NCBI RefSeq assembly: GCF_008806975.1
Contig: NZ_CP031728.1
Coordinates: forward strand, 4,629,501-4,693,500
Direction: 5' to 3'
DNA from: Cellvibrio sp. KY-GH-1
GTDB taxonomy: Bacteria; Pseudomonadota; Gammaproteobacteria; Pseudomonadales; Cellvibrionaceae
Length of the DNA: 64,000 nt
In this document: positions 26,926-37,028 of the stretch, piece by piece
How the letters are laid out: each line of letters starts with the position of its first letter
Position numbering within the stretch: position 1 is the first letter of the stretch
Program-made: the position numbers and the translations under genes
Notes under the pieces: generated by a model
What the model was told of the DNA's origin: nothing
The model's database searches: none
The model's input: only the letters and a program-made list of their open reading frames with translations

Positions 26926-28014
26926 TCAAGATAATTTTTCAATCGCCGACTTCTGTTTACGAATTTCTTCGCCTAACTGCATCCCCTTAAGTTCGATCTC
27001 GCGGTAACTCAGAATTGCAATTGCCAGGCTGATAACAATGCTGGAGATTACAAAGGCGAGCGCTCCAGCTGTAGATGCGCCCAACAAATATACGCACGCG
27101 TTCAGCAGCAAAATCAGCAACAGCGAATGAGTGAGGTATAGACTGTAGGATATGTCGCCCAGAAATTTAAATACCGGTTTGGCGAGAAAAGTAAAACGTG
27201 CCGGTGAGTAATAAATTATAGCGATCAACAGCGCCACCAGAATGCTTTCGCAATATACAATCCACAAGTCGCCGTATCCTGCCCCGCTCATTAGCCGCAC
27301 TAAATAAAATGCCGTAAATAGTCCACCAACCAGCAGCCAGAATAGGCTCGTGGGTAGGTGCGCAATGGCCAATGCTGCTGGCTTGCCCCACCACAACACA
27401 CTGAGGCCCAAATAAAAACTGATCATGTAAAAATTCCAGTAATGCTGAAACTCAAAAGGCAGAAGCGAGAGCGCAATACATGTAATTAATGTGAGCACCA
27501 TCAGCCGGATGCTTTTTCCACTTAATATCATTAACGGAATCAATGCTGACGCAACCAGTTCCACAAAGATGGACCATGTGGGGGGATTAGCTTTTAGTGA
27601 GTAGCCTACATAACCGGCGACAAATTTAGCCAGACTAAAATCGCCGTACGATTTGGGGTTGAGAGAAAAGGCCAGATGCGGATCGAGATAGAGCAAATAG
27701 AGTCCACCAAGCGTAACGGTGACTAGCATTAGTGGCATTATCCTGAATACCCGGCGATGCGCGTAGATCAGTGTTGAATTAGCGGTAATCCCATTTTTTG
27801 CAAGCGATGCGCCAACGACCAGACCACTAAGCACAAAGAAAAACGTAACGGCCGCGCTGCCGTTAAAAACGTGGGTAAAAGAAAATTGCGGAAAACCCTC
27901 GTCAATTCGCGCTTGTATATGGCACAGCAGCACAATGAGTGCGGCGATGCCGCGCAATGCATGCAAGGGCATGGAGAAGCGTTGCTGCTTTGCTGATTCG
28001 ACAAAAATATTCAT
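26926..28014 (-). CDS. Acyltransferase-3 family membrane protein, copy 1
   Basis: A 362-residue multi-spanning protein of the acyltransferase-3 family, which moves acetyl or other acyl groups onto exported sugars or lipids. The N-terminal signature LHALRGIAALIVLLCHI contains the conserved Arg and His; further blocks are FFFVLSGLVVG, YAHRRVFRIMP and FLGDISYSLYLTH. About ten helices are apparent. It is closely related to the next gene upstream at 28048 (shared VESAKQQRFSMPLHALRG / VDEARQRNFSYPLHALRG), so a tandem duplication. The substrate is unknown; surface polysaccharide modification is a guess. Confidence 0.9.
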   Translation of the reverse strand: MNIFVESAKQQRFSMPLHALRGIAALIVLLCHIQARIDEGFPQFSFTHVFNGSAAVTFFFVLSGLVVGASLAKNGITANSTLIYAHRRVFRIMPLMLVTVTLGGLYLLYLDPHLAFSLNPKSYGDFSLAKFVAGYVGYSLKANPPTWSIFVELVASALIPLMILSGKSIRLMVLTLITCIALSLLPFEFQHYWNFYMISFYLGLSVLWWGKPAALAIAHLPTSLFWLLVGGLFTAFYLVRLMSGAGYGDLWIVYCESILVALLIAIIYYSPARFTFLAKPVFKFLGDISYSLYLTHSLLLILLLNACVYLLGASTAGALAFVISSIVISLAIAILSYREIELKGMQLGEEIRKQKSAIEKLS

Positions 28015-28047
28015 CCTGGATTTCCTCGACGCAAATACGAGTAGAAT

Positions 28048-29139
28048 TTATGGCGAGTAACTTTGCAGCTGCCGGTTGCCAGTGCGTAGATTCTCGCCGA
28101 GCTTAATGCCATTGAGTTCAATTTTGTAATAGGAAATGTAAGCAACAATAAAGCTAACGATGAGCGACACCGATGAGAAAGTAATTGCACTGAGCGTACT
28201 TGTGCCCATCAGGGACGTTACACAATTCAACGCGAGCACTAATAAAATCCAATGGGTTAGGTAAAGGCTGTAAGAAATATCGCCCAAGAATATAAAAGGT
28301 CGTTTATTCAAGAGTGAAAATTTCTCAGGTAAATAAAAGATCAGGGCCACTAATGGCGTTACCGTGAAGGTTTCCCAATACACAATCCACAGATCGCCGT
28401 AGGTTGGTGTTGTAAATATCCGGGCACAATAAAAAGCCATGAAACAGCTAAATACGATCCCCCAGAATGCCGCAGCCGGTAATGACGAGGCCCAGCGCGC
28501 AAAATGTTTTCCCCATATGAGTATGCTTAATCCCATATAGAAACTGAACATGTAAAAATTCCAGTGATGTTTTAGCTCAAACGGAATTAATGAAAAGGCT
28601 ATGCACAAGAACGCGCAGGCGACTACATTGCGAACACGTGTACCGGTAAGGATCATTAAAGGGATTAGCAATGAAGCAATAATTTCAATATAGATAGACC
28701 ATATGGGTTGGTTCGGCTTTAGCGAATAACCAATATAGGCGGCGAGGAATTTAGCAAACGAAAAGTCTCCATAGGCGTCGTCATACAGGGAGTAGGTCAT
28801 CGAATCATTAAACAGTACTAGATAGAGTCCGCCGATAGTTACGGTAACAAATAGCAATGGAATGATCCGGAAAAAGCGCCTGTGCAAATATGTGCTGACC
28901 CGATCAAGGGTTAATTGCTGTTTGGCCAGCGCGGTACCTACCACCAGACCGCTTAGGACGAAAAAGAAAATAACGGCACCGCTACCATTAAAAATGGGCG
29001 GAAGCGCCCAATCGCCGTAAGCTTCTTTGATGCGCATGTGAATATGGCTGAGCAGGACGATGACGGCGGCTACTCCACGCAACGCGTGCAAAGGGTAAGA
29101 GAAGTTGCGCTGACGAGCTTCGTCGACAAACAAATTCAT
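28048..29139 (-). CDS. Acyltransferase-3 family membrane protein, copy 2
   Basis: A 363-residue paralogue of the downstream acyltransferase, first of the pair to be transcribed (33-base gap). It keeps LHALRGVAAVIVLLSHI, FFFVLSGLVVG, YLHRRFFRIIP and FLGDISYSLYLTH. The two differ mainly in the outer loops and C-terminal helices, as expected if they act on different acceptors or positions. The 311 bp up to fabB holds only the fabB terminator and presumably this operon's promoter. Confidence 0.9.
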   Translation of the reverse strand: MNLFVDEARQRNFSYPLHALRGVAAVIVLLSHIHMRIKEAYGDWALPPIFNGSGAVIFFFVLSGLVVGTALAKQQLTLDRVSTYLHRRFFRIIPLLFVTVTIGGLYLVLFNDSMTYSLYDDAYGDFSFAKFLAAYIGYSLKPNQPIWSIYIEIIASLLIPLMILTGTRVRNVVACAFLCIAFSLIPFELKHHWNFYMFSFYMGLSILIWGKHFARWASSLPAAAFWGIVFSCFMAFYCARIFTTPTYGDLWIVYWETFTVTPLVALIFYLPEKFSLLNKRPFIFLGDISYSLYLTHWILLVLALNCVTSLMGTSTLSAITFSSVSLIVSFIVAYISYYKIELNGIKLGENLRTGNRQLQSYSP

Positions 29140-29397
29140 GGGGCGCTCCCTGGGTTTGAAACTGCAGCTTATCGTTATGCAGGCTCTGTGCCAGTCAGGT
29201 GCTTGTATGAATCGACGCTAAAAAAGGTTTTTTTTGAAAAGCGATGGATGATCCCAGTGTCAAATTGTCAAATTTACTTTGGTGGGATGCAAAAATTATC
29301 ATTTTTACGTGGGGCGGCTGTGCGGTGCGGGAGTGAAATTGAGAGCGCGTTAAGTGACTGTGCCTTAATCCGGTGCAAAAAATGAACGTGAGCGCAT

Positions 29398-29430
29398 AAA
29401 AAACGCGAGCATTTGGCTCGCGTTTTTGTG
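29398..29430 (-). terminator. Terminator of fabB
   Basis: Stem AACGCGAGC/GCTCGCGTT extended by A/T pairs (29398-29410, 29416-29427) with a 5-base loop. On the minus strand it ends in a T run, 24 bases after the fabB stop. Confidence 0.85.
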
Positions 29431-29450
29431 CTGCGTCATTCTCGCAATAT

Positions 29451-30662
29451 TTAGACTTTTTGAAACACCAGCGTCGCGTTGGTACCGCCAAAGCCAAAGC
29501 TATTGGACATCACGCGAGTTAACTTCACATCGTCTTGGCGCTTGAGCACAATAGGCATGCCTTCCGCTTCTGGATCCAGGGTTTCGATATTGGCGGACGC
29601 GCAGATAAAGTCGTTTTCCATCATCAGCAGACTGTAGATGGCTTCCTGCACGCCGGTAGCGCCCAAGCTGTGGCCGGTAAGCGACTTGGTTGAACTAATG
29701 GGTGGAATTTTACTGCCAAAGGTTTCTTTAACCGCGCGCAATTCAGCTAGGTCACCGACTGGCGTCGAGGTGCCGTGGGAGTTGATGTAGTCGATCTCAC
29801 CGTTCACGGTGGTCAGCGCCTGCTTCATGCACCGCACCGCACCCTCGCCCGAGGGGGCAACCATGTCGTAGCCATCGGAAGTAGCGCCGTAGCCAACGAC
29901 TTCCGCGTAAATTTTCGCACCGCGGGCCTTGGCATGCTCATATTCTTCCAGTACCAGACAACCCCCACCTCCGGCAATCACAAAGCCATCGCGGTTGGCG
30001 TCATAGGCCCGTGATGCTTGTTCCGGGCTTTCGTTGTATTTGGTAGAGAGTGCGCCCATGGCATCGAAAAGTGCCGTCAGAGTCCAATGCTCTTCTTCAC
30101 CGCCGCCGGCAAAAACGACATCCTGCTTGCCCAGTTGGATCAATTCCATGGCGTTGCCAACGCAGTGGGCGCTGGTCGCGCAGGCTGAAGAGATTGAGTA
30201 GTTAACCCCTTTGATTTTGAAGGGGGTGGCCAAACAGGCAGATGTAGTGGAGCCCATGGTTTGGGTTACACGATAAGGGCCAACGCGTTTCAAGCCCTTT
30301 TCGCGCAGGATATCGGCCGCCTCCACGAGATTCATGGACGAGGCGCCGCCGGAGCCCATGATGATACCGGTGCGTTCGTTAGAGACTTGTTCTTCCGTCA
30401 AGCCTGAGTCGGCAATTGCCTGCTGCATGGAGAGATACGCAAACGCCGCTGCATCGCCCATAAAGCGCAGGATCTTACGATCGATTAATTCGGACAGGTT
30501 GATATCAATGGAACCGGCAACATGGCTACGAAAGCCCATCTCTTTGTAGGTTTCTTGAAATTTGATACCGGAACGGCCAGCGCGCAATGCGTCCAACACG
30601 GCATTTTTATCATTGCCCAGACAGGACACGATTCCCATACCGGTTACAACAACGCGTTTCAT
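29451..30662 (-). CDS. fabB: 3-oxoacyl-ACP synthase I
   Basis: A 403-residue beta-ketoacyl-ACP synthase I (KAS I), which elongates saturated and cis-unsaturated acyl chains. Nucleophile C161 sits in [12 protein letters not shown]; the two catalytic histidines are in [11 protein letters not shown] and [22 protein letters not shown] near the C-terminus is typical. Located 143 bases downstream of fabA, the usual arrangement for the anaerobic unsaturated fatty acid pathway. Confidence 0.97.
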   Translation of the reverse strand: MKRVVVTGMGIVSCLGNDKNAVLDALRAGRSGIKFQETYKEMGFRSHVAGSIDINLSELIDRKILRFMGDAAAFAYLSMQQAIADSGLTEEQVSNERTGIIMGSGGASSMNLVEAADILREKGLKRVGPYRVTQTMGSTTSACLATPFKIKGVNYSISSACATSAHCVGNAMELIQLGKQDVVFAGGGEEEHWTLTALFDAMGALSTKYNESPEQASRAYDANRDGFVIAGGGGCLVLEEYEHAKARGAKIYAEVVGYGATSDGYDMVAPSGEGAVRCMKQALTTVNGEIDYINSHGTSTPVGDLAELRAVKETFGSKIPPISSTKSLTGHSLGATGVQEAIYSLLMMENDFICASANIETLDPEAEGMPIVLKRQDDVKLTRVMSNSFGFGGTNATLVFQKV

Positions 30663-30805
30663 AGGCTACCTCTCACTCTATTTTGCTTTAGCGCCTGAAC
30701 AGCAGGTTTGCGCAGGATTCTGGCGTAATGATCTGACGGATTTTAAACGGCGAGTATTATGCCACAGGAGTTTGGGCGCTCGCCGCTTATCGTTATTTTT
30801 AAAGC

Positions 30806-31330
30806 TTAGAAGCTGTCAGTGTTTTGGAACAGGCCAACGCGCAGGTCGTTTGCGAAATAGATGTCCTTGCCGTCACAGGAGACGCGCCCGTCGGCGATGC
30901 CCATAATGAGTTTGCGTTCGATTACGCGCTTCAGGTTGATGTGATAAGTGATTTTTTTTGCAGTTGGCAGGATTTGACCGGTGAATTTCACCTCTCCACA
31001 GCCAAGTGCACGGCCGCGCCCCGGGTTGCCTTTCCAGCCCAAAAAGAAGCCAACCAGTTGCCACATGGCGTCCAACCCCAGGCAGCCTGGCATTACCGGG
31101 TCGCCAGGGAAGTGGCAGTCAAAGAACCAGAGGTCCGGAGTGATATCCAGTTCTGCCACAATTTCGCCTTTCCCAAATTCGCCACCGGTTTGGCTGATGT
31201 GCACGATACGGTCGAGCATCAGCATGTTGGGCTTGGGTAACTGAGCATTGCCCGGGCCGAACAACTTGCCATCGCCGCACAGGAGCAGGTCATCGCGACT
31301 ATAGGAGCTTTTGGGTTCAAAAGGGGTCAT
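30806..31330 (-). CDS. fabA: 3-hydroxydecanoyl-ACP dehydratase/isomerase
   Basis: A 174-residue FabA, dehydrating 3-hydroxydecanoyl-ACP and isomerising trans-2 to cis-3-decenoyl-ACP, the branch point to unsaturated fatty acids. Active-site H73 lies in [11 protein letters not shown] and D87 in LGLDAMWQL, offset by three from the E. coli numbering H70/D84. First gene of the fabA-fabB pair. Confidence 0.98.
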   Translation of the reverse strand: MTPFEPKSSYSRDDLLLCGDGKLFGPGNAQLPKPNMLMLDRIVHISQTGGEFGKGEIVAELDITPDLWFFDCHFPGDPVMPGCLGLDAMWQLVGFFLGWKGNPGRGRALGCGEVKFTGQILPTAKKITYHINLKRVIERKLIMGIADGRVSCDGKDIYFANDLRVGLFQNTDSF

Positions 31331-31430
31331 GGGCTTTTCTCGTTCTGATTTTACGTACTAATTGGGTAGTCGCGCCGGGCTGGCCCAGCGCAAAGGTGCG
31401 CCATTCTAACCACTGTGGCTCAGTTGTCCA

Positions 31431-31456
31431 GTTAAGGTGGCGCCAGCCACCTTAAC
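31431..31456. other. Stem-loop between ispB and fabA
   Basis: An 11-bp perfect inverted repeat, GTTAAGGTGGC / GCCACCTTAAC, with a 4-base loop. There is no T run on either side. It lies 20 bases after the ispB stop and about 100 bases upstream of fabA; weak terminator or operator. Confidence 0.55.
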
Positions 31457-31475
31457 GGGAACAAACAATAGCGGT

Positions 31476-32438
31476 TTAGAAACTGCGTGCCAGCGAGAAT
31501 TCCGCCAACTGTTTCATGGCTTGGGTAAAGCGGTTATCCGGCAAAAGTGCGAGCTGGGCGATGGCCTCCTCGACCTGCTGTTTGGCGCAATCCAAGGTAT
31601 AAGTCATACCGCCGGTGGCTTGTACAATTTCCAGAATTGCTGGGAGTTGGCTGGCATCGCCATTGCGGATGGCGTTAGCGACCAGCTCGGCTTGCGCCGG
31701 GGTGCCGGTCCGCATCGCGTGAATTAACGGGAGCGTGGGTTTACCTTCAGCGAGATCATCGCCCACGTTTTTGCCCAGGGTGGCGGCATCGCCGGTGTAA
31801 TCAAGCGCATCGTCAACCAGTTGGAAGGCGACACCTAGTTTTCGCCCGTAAACACTCAATGCCTTGCGCTGGGATTCACTGGCGCCACAGGCAACCGCGG
31901 CGACTTCACACGCGGAGGCAAAAAGAATTGCGGTTTTCTTATCGATAACGCGGAAGTAGTTTTCTTCGTTTACGTTTGGATCTTTGGCGTTTACCAGCTG
32001 TTGCACTTCGCCTTCGGCGATGATGTTGGTGGTATCACTTAGAATTGCCATTACATCCATATTGCCGATCGCCACCATCATCTGGAACGCGCGTGAATAG
32101 AGGAAGTCACCTACCAGTACACTGGGCGCATTGCCCCATTGGGCGTTGGCCGTCGGGCGGCCGCGGCGCAGGCTGGACATATCCACTACATCGTCGTGCA
32201 ACAGGGTGGCGGTGTGGATAAATTCAATAATCGCCGCCAGCGACAAATGGTCCTTGCCTTGGTAGCCCAGCGCATTGGCGGTAAGAAGCACCAGTAGAGG
32301 GCGAAGACGCTTGCCACCAGCTTCTACCAGATAATGGCCGATGTTCTCTACCAAGCCTACATCAGAGTGGAGTTTGTCGATAATGAGTTGGTTTACCGCA
32401 GTGAAATCGTCTTTCACCGCCTCGTGGAATGGCAGCAT
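31476..32438 (-). CDS. ispB: Octaprenyl-diphosphate synthase
   Basis: A 320-residue trans-polyprenyl diphosphate synthase making the ubiquinone side chain. First Asp-rich motif LLHDDVVD (D82, D83, D86) followed by RRGRP; second motif LVDDALDYTG (D209, D210, D213); GGKRLRPLLV near residue 41. Length and motifs fit IspB rather than the shorter IspA. A lone minus-strand gene. It is often beside rplU/rpmA, which are not seen here. Confidence 0.94.
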   Translation of the reverse strand: MLPFHEAVKDDFTAVNQLIIDKLHSDVGLVENIGHYLVEAGGKRLRPLLVLLTANALGYQGKDHLSLAAIIEFIHTATLLHDDVVDMSSLRRGRPTANAQWGNAPSVLVGDFLYSRAFQMMVAIGNMDVMAILSDTTNIIAEGEVQQLVNAKDPNVNEENYFRVIDKKTAILFASACEVAAVACGASESQRKALSVYGRKLGVAFQLVDDALDYTGDAATLGKNVGDDLAEGKPTLPLIHAMRTGTPAQAELVANAIRNGDASQLPAILEIVQATGGMTYTLDCAKQQVEEAIAQLALLPDNRFTQAMKQLAEFSLARSF

Positions 32439-32498
32439 GGAATCTTCTTATTGATTGACGGTACAGGAATGGCGGCCATGCTAGCAGTGAGGCCCTTG

Positions 32499-32524
32499 GA
32501 GTCAAGTAAAAAGAGTCAAGTAAA
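32499..32524. repeat. Short direct repeat upstream of ispB
   Basis: Two exact copies of GAGTCAAGTAAA (32499-32510 and 32513-32524), separated by two bases, in the ispB promoter region. Confidence 0.55.
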
Positions 32525-32542
32525 GCCGTGGCACGCCTTGGC

Positions 32543-33280
32543 TCAGGCGAGCACTGCCAGGGGGGCAAACCAGTGCGGGTAAAGTAATTCGGGGCAGGCG
32601 GCGGCCAATGCGCAATAGTTGCCATCGCCCAGCTGCCATTGATGAAATTGCCATTTATCGGTAACTGATTGCTGTTGCAACACGGGTGAGAGTTTGACCG
32701 AGATGCCGTCGTCCAGACTGAAGTTAAGATTCTCTAACCCGGCGGATATGCCCACACCCAGCGCCTTCAACAGTGCCTCTTTTAACGTCCAGAGTTGATA
32801 GAAGTAGTACGCCTGTGCGTCACCTGATAGTTGCTGCAACCGGGCAAACTCGTCCGGGTGGTAATAGCTTTCCGCAATACGGAGCAAATCACGGGAAACT
32901 TTTATTTGCTCAATATCGACGCCCAGTTCCATCTCTTTTGCCACAGCTAACAATGCCCAGTGACCACTGTGGCTCAAATTAAATTGCAGTGCACGATTGG
33001 CGAAATAGGGCTTGCCTTTTTCGGTGCGACTAAACACCAGCGATTCGGGCGCTTGCTGCAAATAAGCGCCTAGCACCTCACGCAATAGCCAGCGACTGGC
33101 GATGTATTCCTCTTTACCGCGAATAAATTTTTGTGCCCGCTCGCGCTCATCGCTGCTCATTATCGCGAGCGCTTCTTCTGCTAACTGATTGCGGAATTCG
33201 CGAATATCCAGCAGCCACAAATGCACCTGACCGCTTTGCAAAGGTTGTCGTGTGGTTTGGAGTTCGGGCAATGCGATCAT
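32543..33280 (-). CDS. 4'-phosphopantetheinyl transferase (Sfp type)
   Basis: A 245-residue Sfp-like enzyme that activates carrier proteins by transferring phosphopantetheine from CoA. Key motifs: LSHSGHWALLAV, GVDIE with the Mg-binding D122/E124, and WTLKEALLKALG at 164-175. I chose the ATG at 33280 because AAGGA precedes it at seven bases; an upstream start at 33316 is also open but poorer. The larger Sfp type suggests activation of peptide or polyketide synthase carriers, none in the window; it could also serve the fatty acid ACP. A lone gene, divergent from the di-haem protein. Confidence 0.9.
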   Translation of the reverse strand: MIALPELQTTRQPLQSGQVHLWLLDIREFRNQLAEEALAIMSSDERERAQKFIRGKEEYIASRWLLREVLGAYLQQAPESLVFSRTEKGKPYFANRALQFNLSHSGHWALLAVAKEMELGVDIEQIKVSRDLLRIAESYYHPDEFARLQQLSGDAQAYYFYQLWTLKEALLKALGVGISAGLENLNFSLDDGISVKLSPVLQQQSVTDKWQFHQWQLGDGNYCALAAACPELLYPHWFAPLAVLA

Positions 33281-33631
33281 GAGTGAATCCTTGAAGTGGC
33301 TGTTCATGATACGCAATCCCGCCTGGTGCTTGCACGCAAAAAAAATGCCTATCGCTTGCGGCGGTAAGTCGCACTTTTCTCCGCTGTGAGCAAGCGCGCA
33401 AATTGGTTTGATGTTTGTGATATGGCGTCGTTTTTGCGCGCCAGGTTTGCTTCGTTCACCGCAGTCGAACGTCGAAATGCCCGTTCGTTGTGTCGGTACG
33501 AACGCTATTTATTTTTTTGCGCTCACACTAGCGCGGTTGTTCAGTCCTGCTCGCTGTTGTTGTGCGAGAAGGTTTATATCAAACGCTCGAATAACCCTTA
33601 TCAGACTAATAAAAAGCTGAGGCAAAATCAC

Positions 33632-36220
33632 ATGACAAACATCAACCCAATACAGACGTTGCAGCGCCTGCTGATGGTGGGGGCGGCCTTCGTCTGTACC
33701 TTGCCATTTACAACTACTGCACTGGCACAAACCAATCTCGCGTTAAATAAACCGGTATCCGCGAGCAGCGAACTACGCGCCGCTAAAGATGCAGTGGATG
33801 GATCGAGTTACAGTCGCTGGGAATCCACTCACGGCGTCAGCCCCAGTTGGATTGCGGTGGATCTCGGCACCGCATCTAACCTGACTCAGGTGGTCGTGGA
33901 GTGGGAGGCGGCCAACCCGGAAATCTATCAGGTGCAGGGCTCCAACAATAATTCCACTTGGACTAACCTGGCGCAAAAAACCGGCGGCACTTTTGGTAAT
34001 CGCACGGACACTTTTGCGGTGAGTGGCAGCTATCGCTATGTGCGCATAAATGCAACCAAGCCAGCGCCGGGTAATGCCTGGGGCTATTCGATCTTTGAGT
34101 TAAAAGTATTTGGCAGTGGGGGCAATGCCAGCAGCAATTCCTCCTCATCACGCTCGTCGGTAGTAAGTTCCGCTTCATCAAGCCGTGCAGCGCCTATAGG
34201 TTATGTGCCTTTATTTCCCGAGGGGACGCAAGTCACTGAGCAAATCCAATATCGTGAGCCAGATGGCACTCTCGTGACTTTAATCGGCATGCGCTCCACC
34301 GAGCGCCATGCGCGTGAACGCGGTGAGGCGTGGTTATCGCCCAATGAAGCTGATGGACGCTACTTCACTTATCCGCCGTTCTATTTTCAGAACCGCTCCT
34401 TCGGCTTGAAAGTGCGCGATACCATCCCGGCTGGCGGTAAAAATATCCGCATTACCATGCTGATCAATGAAGGGACTTTTTTTGGCACTACGTTTAGTTT
34501 ATTTCGCAACTCCAGCGACCCGACGGTGACTGAATTTGGCTGGGCGTTGAATTACGGTTTCAACAATTTAAAAGAAGGTAATTTGCCGCGCTGTTTTGAT
34601 GGTGGCAACGAAGACTGTTATTTGGATGTTGATTCCTACTGGAATACCGGCCCCAATCCGCATCGCCCGTTGGTAATGGGCGATCGCATCGAACTCGCGC
34701 CAGCGCCTCGCCTGGTGGAGATGAGTGAAAGCGACAATCGCGCGCGCGTCGATGGCGGTGGTTCGCGCTATTACTCTTTCGAACAGTTGTATGTAGTGGG
34801 CGAGGGAGTGCGCCCCTGGTTTGGCGTGGCGCCTAATCTGGATTCAGTGCCTGTGCCTGGCGACGCCCTGCTCGGTGGCGAGACCAGTGTGTCCTACAAC
34901 TATTCCGAAGAGCCTTACCGCGTGTTCCAGCAAATGGCGAACAATATTGGTATTGCCAATACCGATCGCTTCCTCAAAGGGCGCCGTTTATTTCACACCT
35001 CTTTTGCAACGGGGCAGCACTCCGAGTTTCCAACCCAGAATCCCATCTTTACCGCACACCTGAATCAATTAGGCAGCAACTTTAACGATGAGCGTTGTAT
35101 CGCCTGCCACCAGTTAAATGGTCGCAGTAAACCGGCGGTGGTGGGTACAGCGCTGGATACACTATCGGTATTAACCGGAGCGCCCGGCAATTTACCCGAC
35201 CCAACCTACGGCTTTAACGTCCTGCAAAAAGGAGCGGTCAATAACGCGGTGAAATTGCAGCGCTACGATGTGACGCCGCGTTTCCTTAATGACGGCTCGC
35301 GCGTGGATATGCATAAACCTGTGTATGAATTTTCCAGCGCAGTGCCGCAACTTTATTCGGTGCGTCAGGCGCCGCAAGTAATTGGCGTTGGGTTGTTGGA
35401 AGCGATTGATGAAGAAACCATTCTCGCTAATGTGGATGCGAACGATGTAAATGGCGATGGTGTTCGTGGCAAAGCCAATTTTGTAAAAAATCCGGAAACC
35501 GGCGTAACCCAGGTTGGTCGCTTCGGCTGGAAGGCGGCGAAGGTCAGTGTGCGTCATCAGGCCGCGGAAGCTTTTGTGCAGGATATGGGGGTGACCTCGC
35601 CGGTGTATCCACTGCGTTCCTGTCAAAAGTCCGATACCAATTGCCATCAAACCGGTGTGACAACTCACGTATCCGAACTTGAGCTGACGCGTCTGACCAA
35701 CTACCTGCAATTGCTCGGTGTGCCAGCGCAGCGCAGTTATCGCAGCGGCTACCCGAACGGAATGCGCGTATCAGTGGAGCACGATGTGAATCCTGGGCAA
35801 ATCGCGCTGGGTAAAACAGTATTTGAAACTGCCAACTGTGTAGCCTGTCATAAGTCGACCCTGCAAACGGGCAATACCCATCCGTTTGCTGAATTACGCA
35901 ACCAAACCATTCGTCCTTATACCGACTTGTTGTTGCACGATATGGGGCCGGACCTCGCCGATACACTCCCCCAAGATAGCGCATCCGCCGCCATGTGGCG
36001 TACTGCACCGCTCTGGGGGCTGGGCAGTTTGAAATATGTGCAGAGCGGCACTTCAACCGGAAATGATGCCAGTGTGCGTTACCTGCACGATGGTCGTGCC
36101 CACTCTCTGGATGAAGCCATTCTGTGGCACGGAGGCGAAGCGAATAACAGCCGCTTGCAATACGAGGCGCTATCGACGGCGGATCGCACTGCATTAAAAG
36201 TGTTTTTAAATTCCTTGTGA
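33632..36220 (+). CDS. Secreted di-haem oxidoreductase (DUF1111) with F5/8-type carbohydrate-binding domain
   Basis: An 862-residue exported protein. Signal peptide (to about TTALAQ), a discoidin / F5/8 type C domain (about 37-160: NLALNKPVSASSE, WIAVDLGTASNLTQVVVEW, YRYVRINATKPA), a serine-rich linker (SSNSSSSRSSVVSSASSSRA), an uncharacterised beta-rich domain, then a DUF1111 peroxidase-like region. Two c-type haem motifs are clear: CIACH at 489-493 and CVACH at 736-740. ATG 33632 has TGAGG upstream; an open frame to 33386 reads through non-coding sequence. The binding module and haems suggest an electron-transfer or peroxidase role at polysaccharide, perhaps with the AA10 oxidase at 59308. 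That link is inference. Confidence 0.85.
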   Translation: MTNINPIQTLQRLLMVGAAFVCTLPFTTTALAQTNLALNKPVSASSELRAAKDAVDGSSYSRWESTHGVSPSWIAVDLGTASNLTQVVVEWEAANPEIYQVQGSNNNSTWTNLAQKTGGTFGNRTDTFAVSGSYRYVRINATKPAPGNAWGYSIFELKVFGSGGNASSNSSSSRSSVVSSASSSRAAPIGYVPLFPEGTQVTEQIQYREPDGTLVTLIGMRSTERHARERGEAWLSPNEADGRYFTYPPFYFQNRSFGLKVRDTIPAGGKNIRITMLINEGTFFGTTFSLFRNSSDPTVTEFGWALNYGFNNLKEGNLPRCFDGGNEDCYLDVDSYWNTGPNPHRPLVMGDRIELAPAPRLVEMSESDNRARVDGGGSRYYSFEQLYVVGEGVRPWFGVAPNLDSVPVPGDALLGGETSVSYNYSEEPYRVFQQMANNIGIANTDRFLKGRRLFHTSFATGQHSEFPTQNPIFTAHLNQLGSNFNDERCIACHQLNGRSKPAVVGTALDTLSVLTGAPGNLPDPTYGFNVLQKGAVNNAVKLQRYDVTPRFLNDGSRVDMHKPVYEFSSAVPQLYSVRQAPQVIGVGLLEAIDEETILANVDANDVNGDGVRGKANFVKNPETGVTQVGRFGWKAAKVSVRHQAAEAFVQDMGVTSPVYPLRSCQKSDTNCHQTGVTTHVSELELTRLTNYLQLLGVPAQRSYRSGYPNGMRVSVEHDVNPGQIALGKTVFETANCVACHKSTLQTGNTHPFAELRNQTIRPYTDLLLHDMGPDLADTLPQDSASAAMWRTAPLWGLGSLKYVQSGTSTGNDASVRYLHDGRAHSLDEAILWHGGEANNSRLQYEALSTADRTALKVFLNSL

Positions 36221-36251
36221 TTCCTTGGTAAATCGATGTTCCCTCTCCTTT

Positions 36252-36275
36252 GCCCGCGTCATGCGGGCTTTTTTG
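36252..36275 (+). terminator. Terminator of the di-haem protein gene
   Basis: Stem GCCCGC/GCGGGC (36252-36257, 36263-36268), loop GTCAT, then six T. Confidence 0.82.
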
Positions 36276-36337
36276 TTTGCCCCAAATCAGCGACAATCCG
36301 CGCCCTCAAAAAAACGAAACCTATTTTTGGAGTCAAC

Positions 36338-36835
36338 ATGCAAATCACTGCCGACAAAGTTGTTAGCTTCCATTACCGCCTGAGTGAAACTGGTGGTACG
36401 CAACTGGAATCTTCCTATGAAGCGGAACCCAACCTCTACCTGCACGGCCACAACAATCTGCTTCCTGCACTGGAAGCCGCGTTGGATGGCAAGGCCAAAG
36501 GCGATAAAGTGACGGTAAGCATTACCCCTGAGCAGGGTTATGGCGAGCGCAAAGAAGGCGCCATCCAGCGCGTACCTATCAAACATCTGATCGACCATGA
36601 AAAAATCAAAAACAAATTAAAGCCAGGAATGAAAGTGGTTGTTAACACGCAGCAAGGTGGCTGGGAAGCGATTGTAGTGAAAGCGGGCAAATTCAATGTG
36701 GATATCGATAGCAATCATCCATTGGCCGGGAAAAACCTGGACTTCGAACTGGAAGTTGTCGATGTACGCGATGCCAGCGAAGAAGAAGTTGCCCATGGTC
36801 ACGCGCACGGCGTAGGTGGGCATCACCACGATTAA
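36338..36835 (+). CDS. slyD: FKBP-type prolyl isomerase SlyD
   Basis: A 165-residue SlyD: FKBP domain split by a chaperone flap (VVSFHYRLSETGG, YLHGHNNLLPALEAALDGKAKGDKV, PEQGYGERKEGAIQRV, HPLAGKNLDFELEVVDVRDA) and a short His-rich metal-binding tail (GHAHGVGGHHHD). E. coli SlyD has a longer Cys/His tail; here there is no Cys. It acts in the cytoplasm as chaperone and nickel carrier. GGAG stands seven bases before ATG 36338; an in-frame extension to 36236 runs over the preceding terminator and is rejected. Confidence 0.95.
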   Translation: MQITADKVVSFHYRLSETGGTQLESSYEAEPNLYLHGHNNLLPALEAALDGKAKGDKVTVSITPEQGYGERKEGAIQRVPIKHLIDHEKIKNKLKPGMKVVVNTQQGGWEAIVVKAGKFNVDIDSNHPLAGKNLDFELEVVDVRDASEEEVAHGHAHGVGGHHHD

Positions 36836-36856
36836 GATCGTTCGCTTGGTCAGAAG

Positions 36857-36882
36857 AAGCCGCCTAAAAGCGGCTTTTTTTT
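36857..36882 (+). terminator. Terminator of slyD
   Basis: Stem AAGCCGC/GCGGCTT (36857-36863, 36870-36876), six-base loop, then a run of T. Confidence 0.85.
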
Positions 36883-37028
36883 GGCTTTTTTTTCCAGCTT
36901 TCGCGTTTTCTGTAGGGAAGTGTAAAAAATAAGGCAACGTTGTCATAAGTGCTTGCGGCCGTAGCTTAGGCTCCGCTATTGTTTTCCGGTTTTTATAACT
37001 CTTATAAATTTTTAATCGGGCAAACACC

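Noticed and set aside
33386..33631. N-terminal extension of the di-haem protein
   Set aside because: Open but without signal-peptide logic; the signal peptide and a ribosome site both fit ATG 33632.
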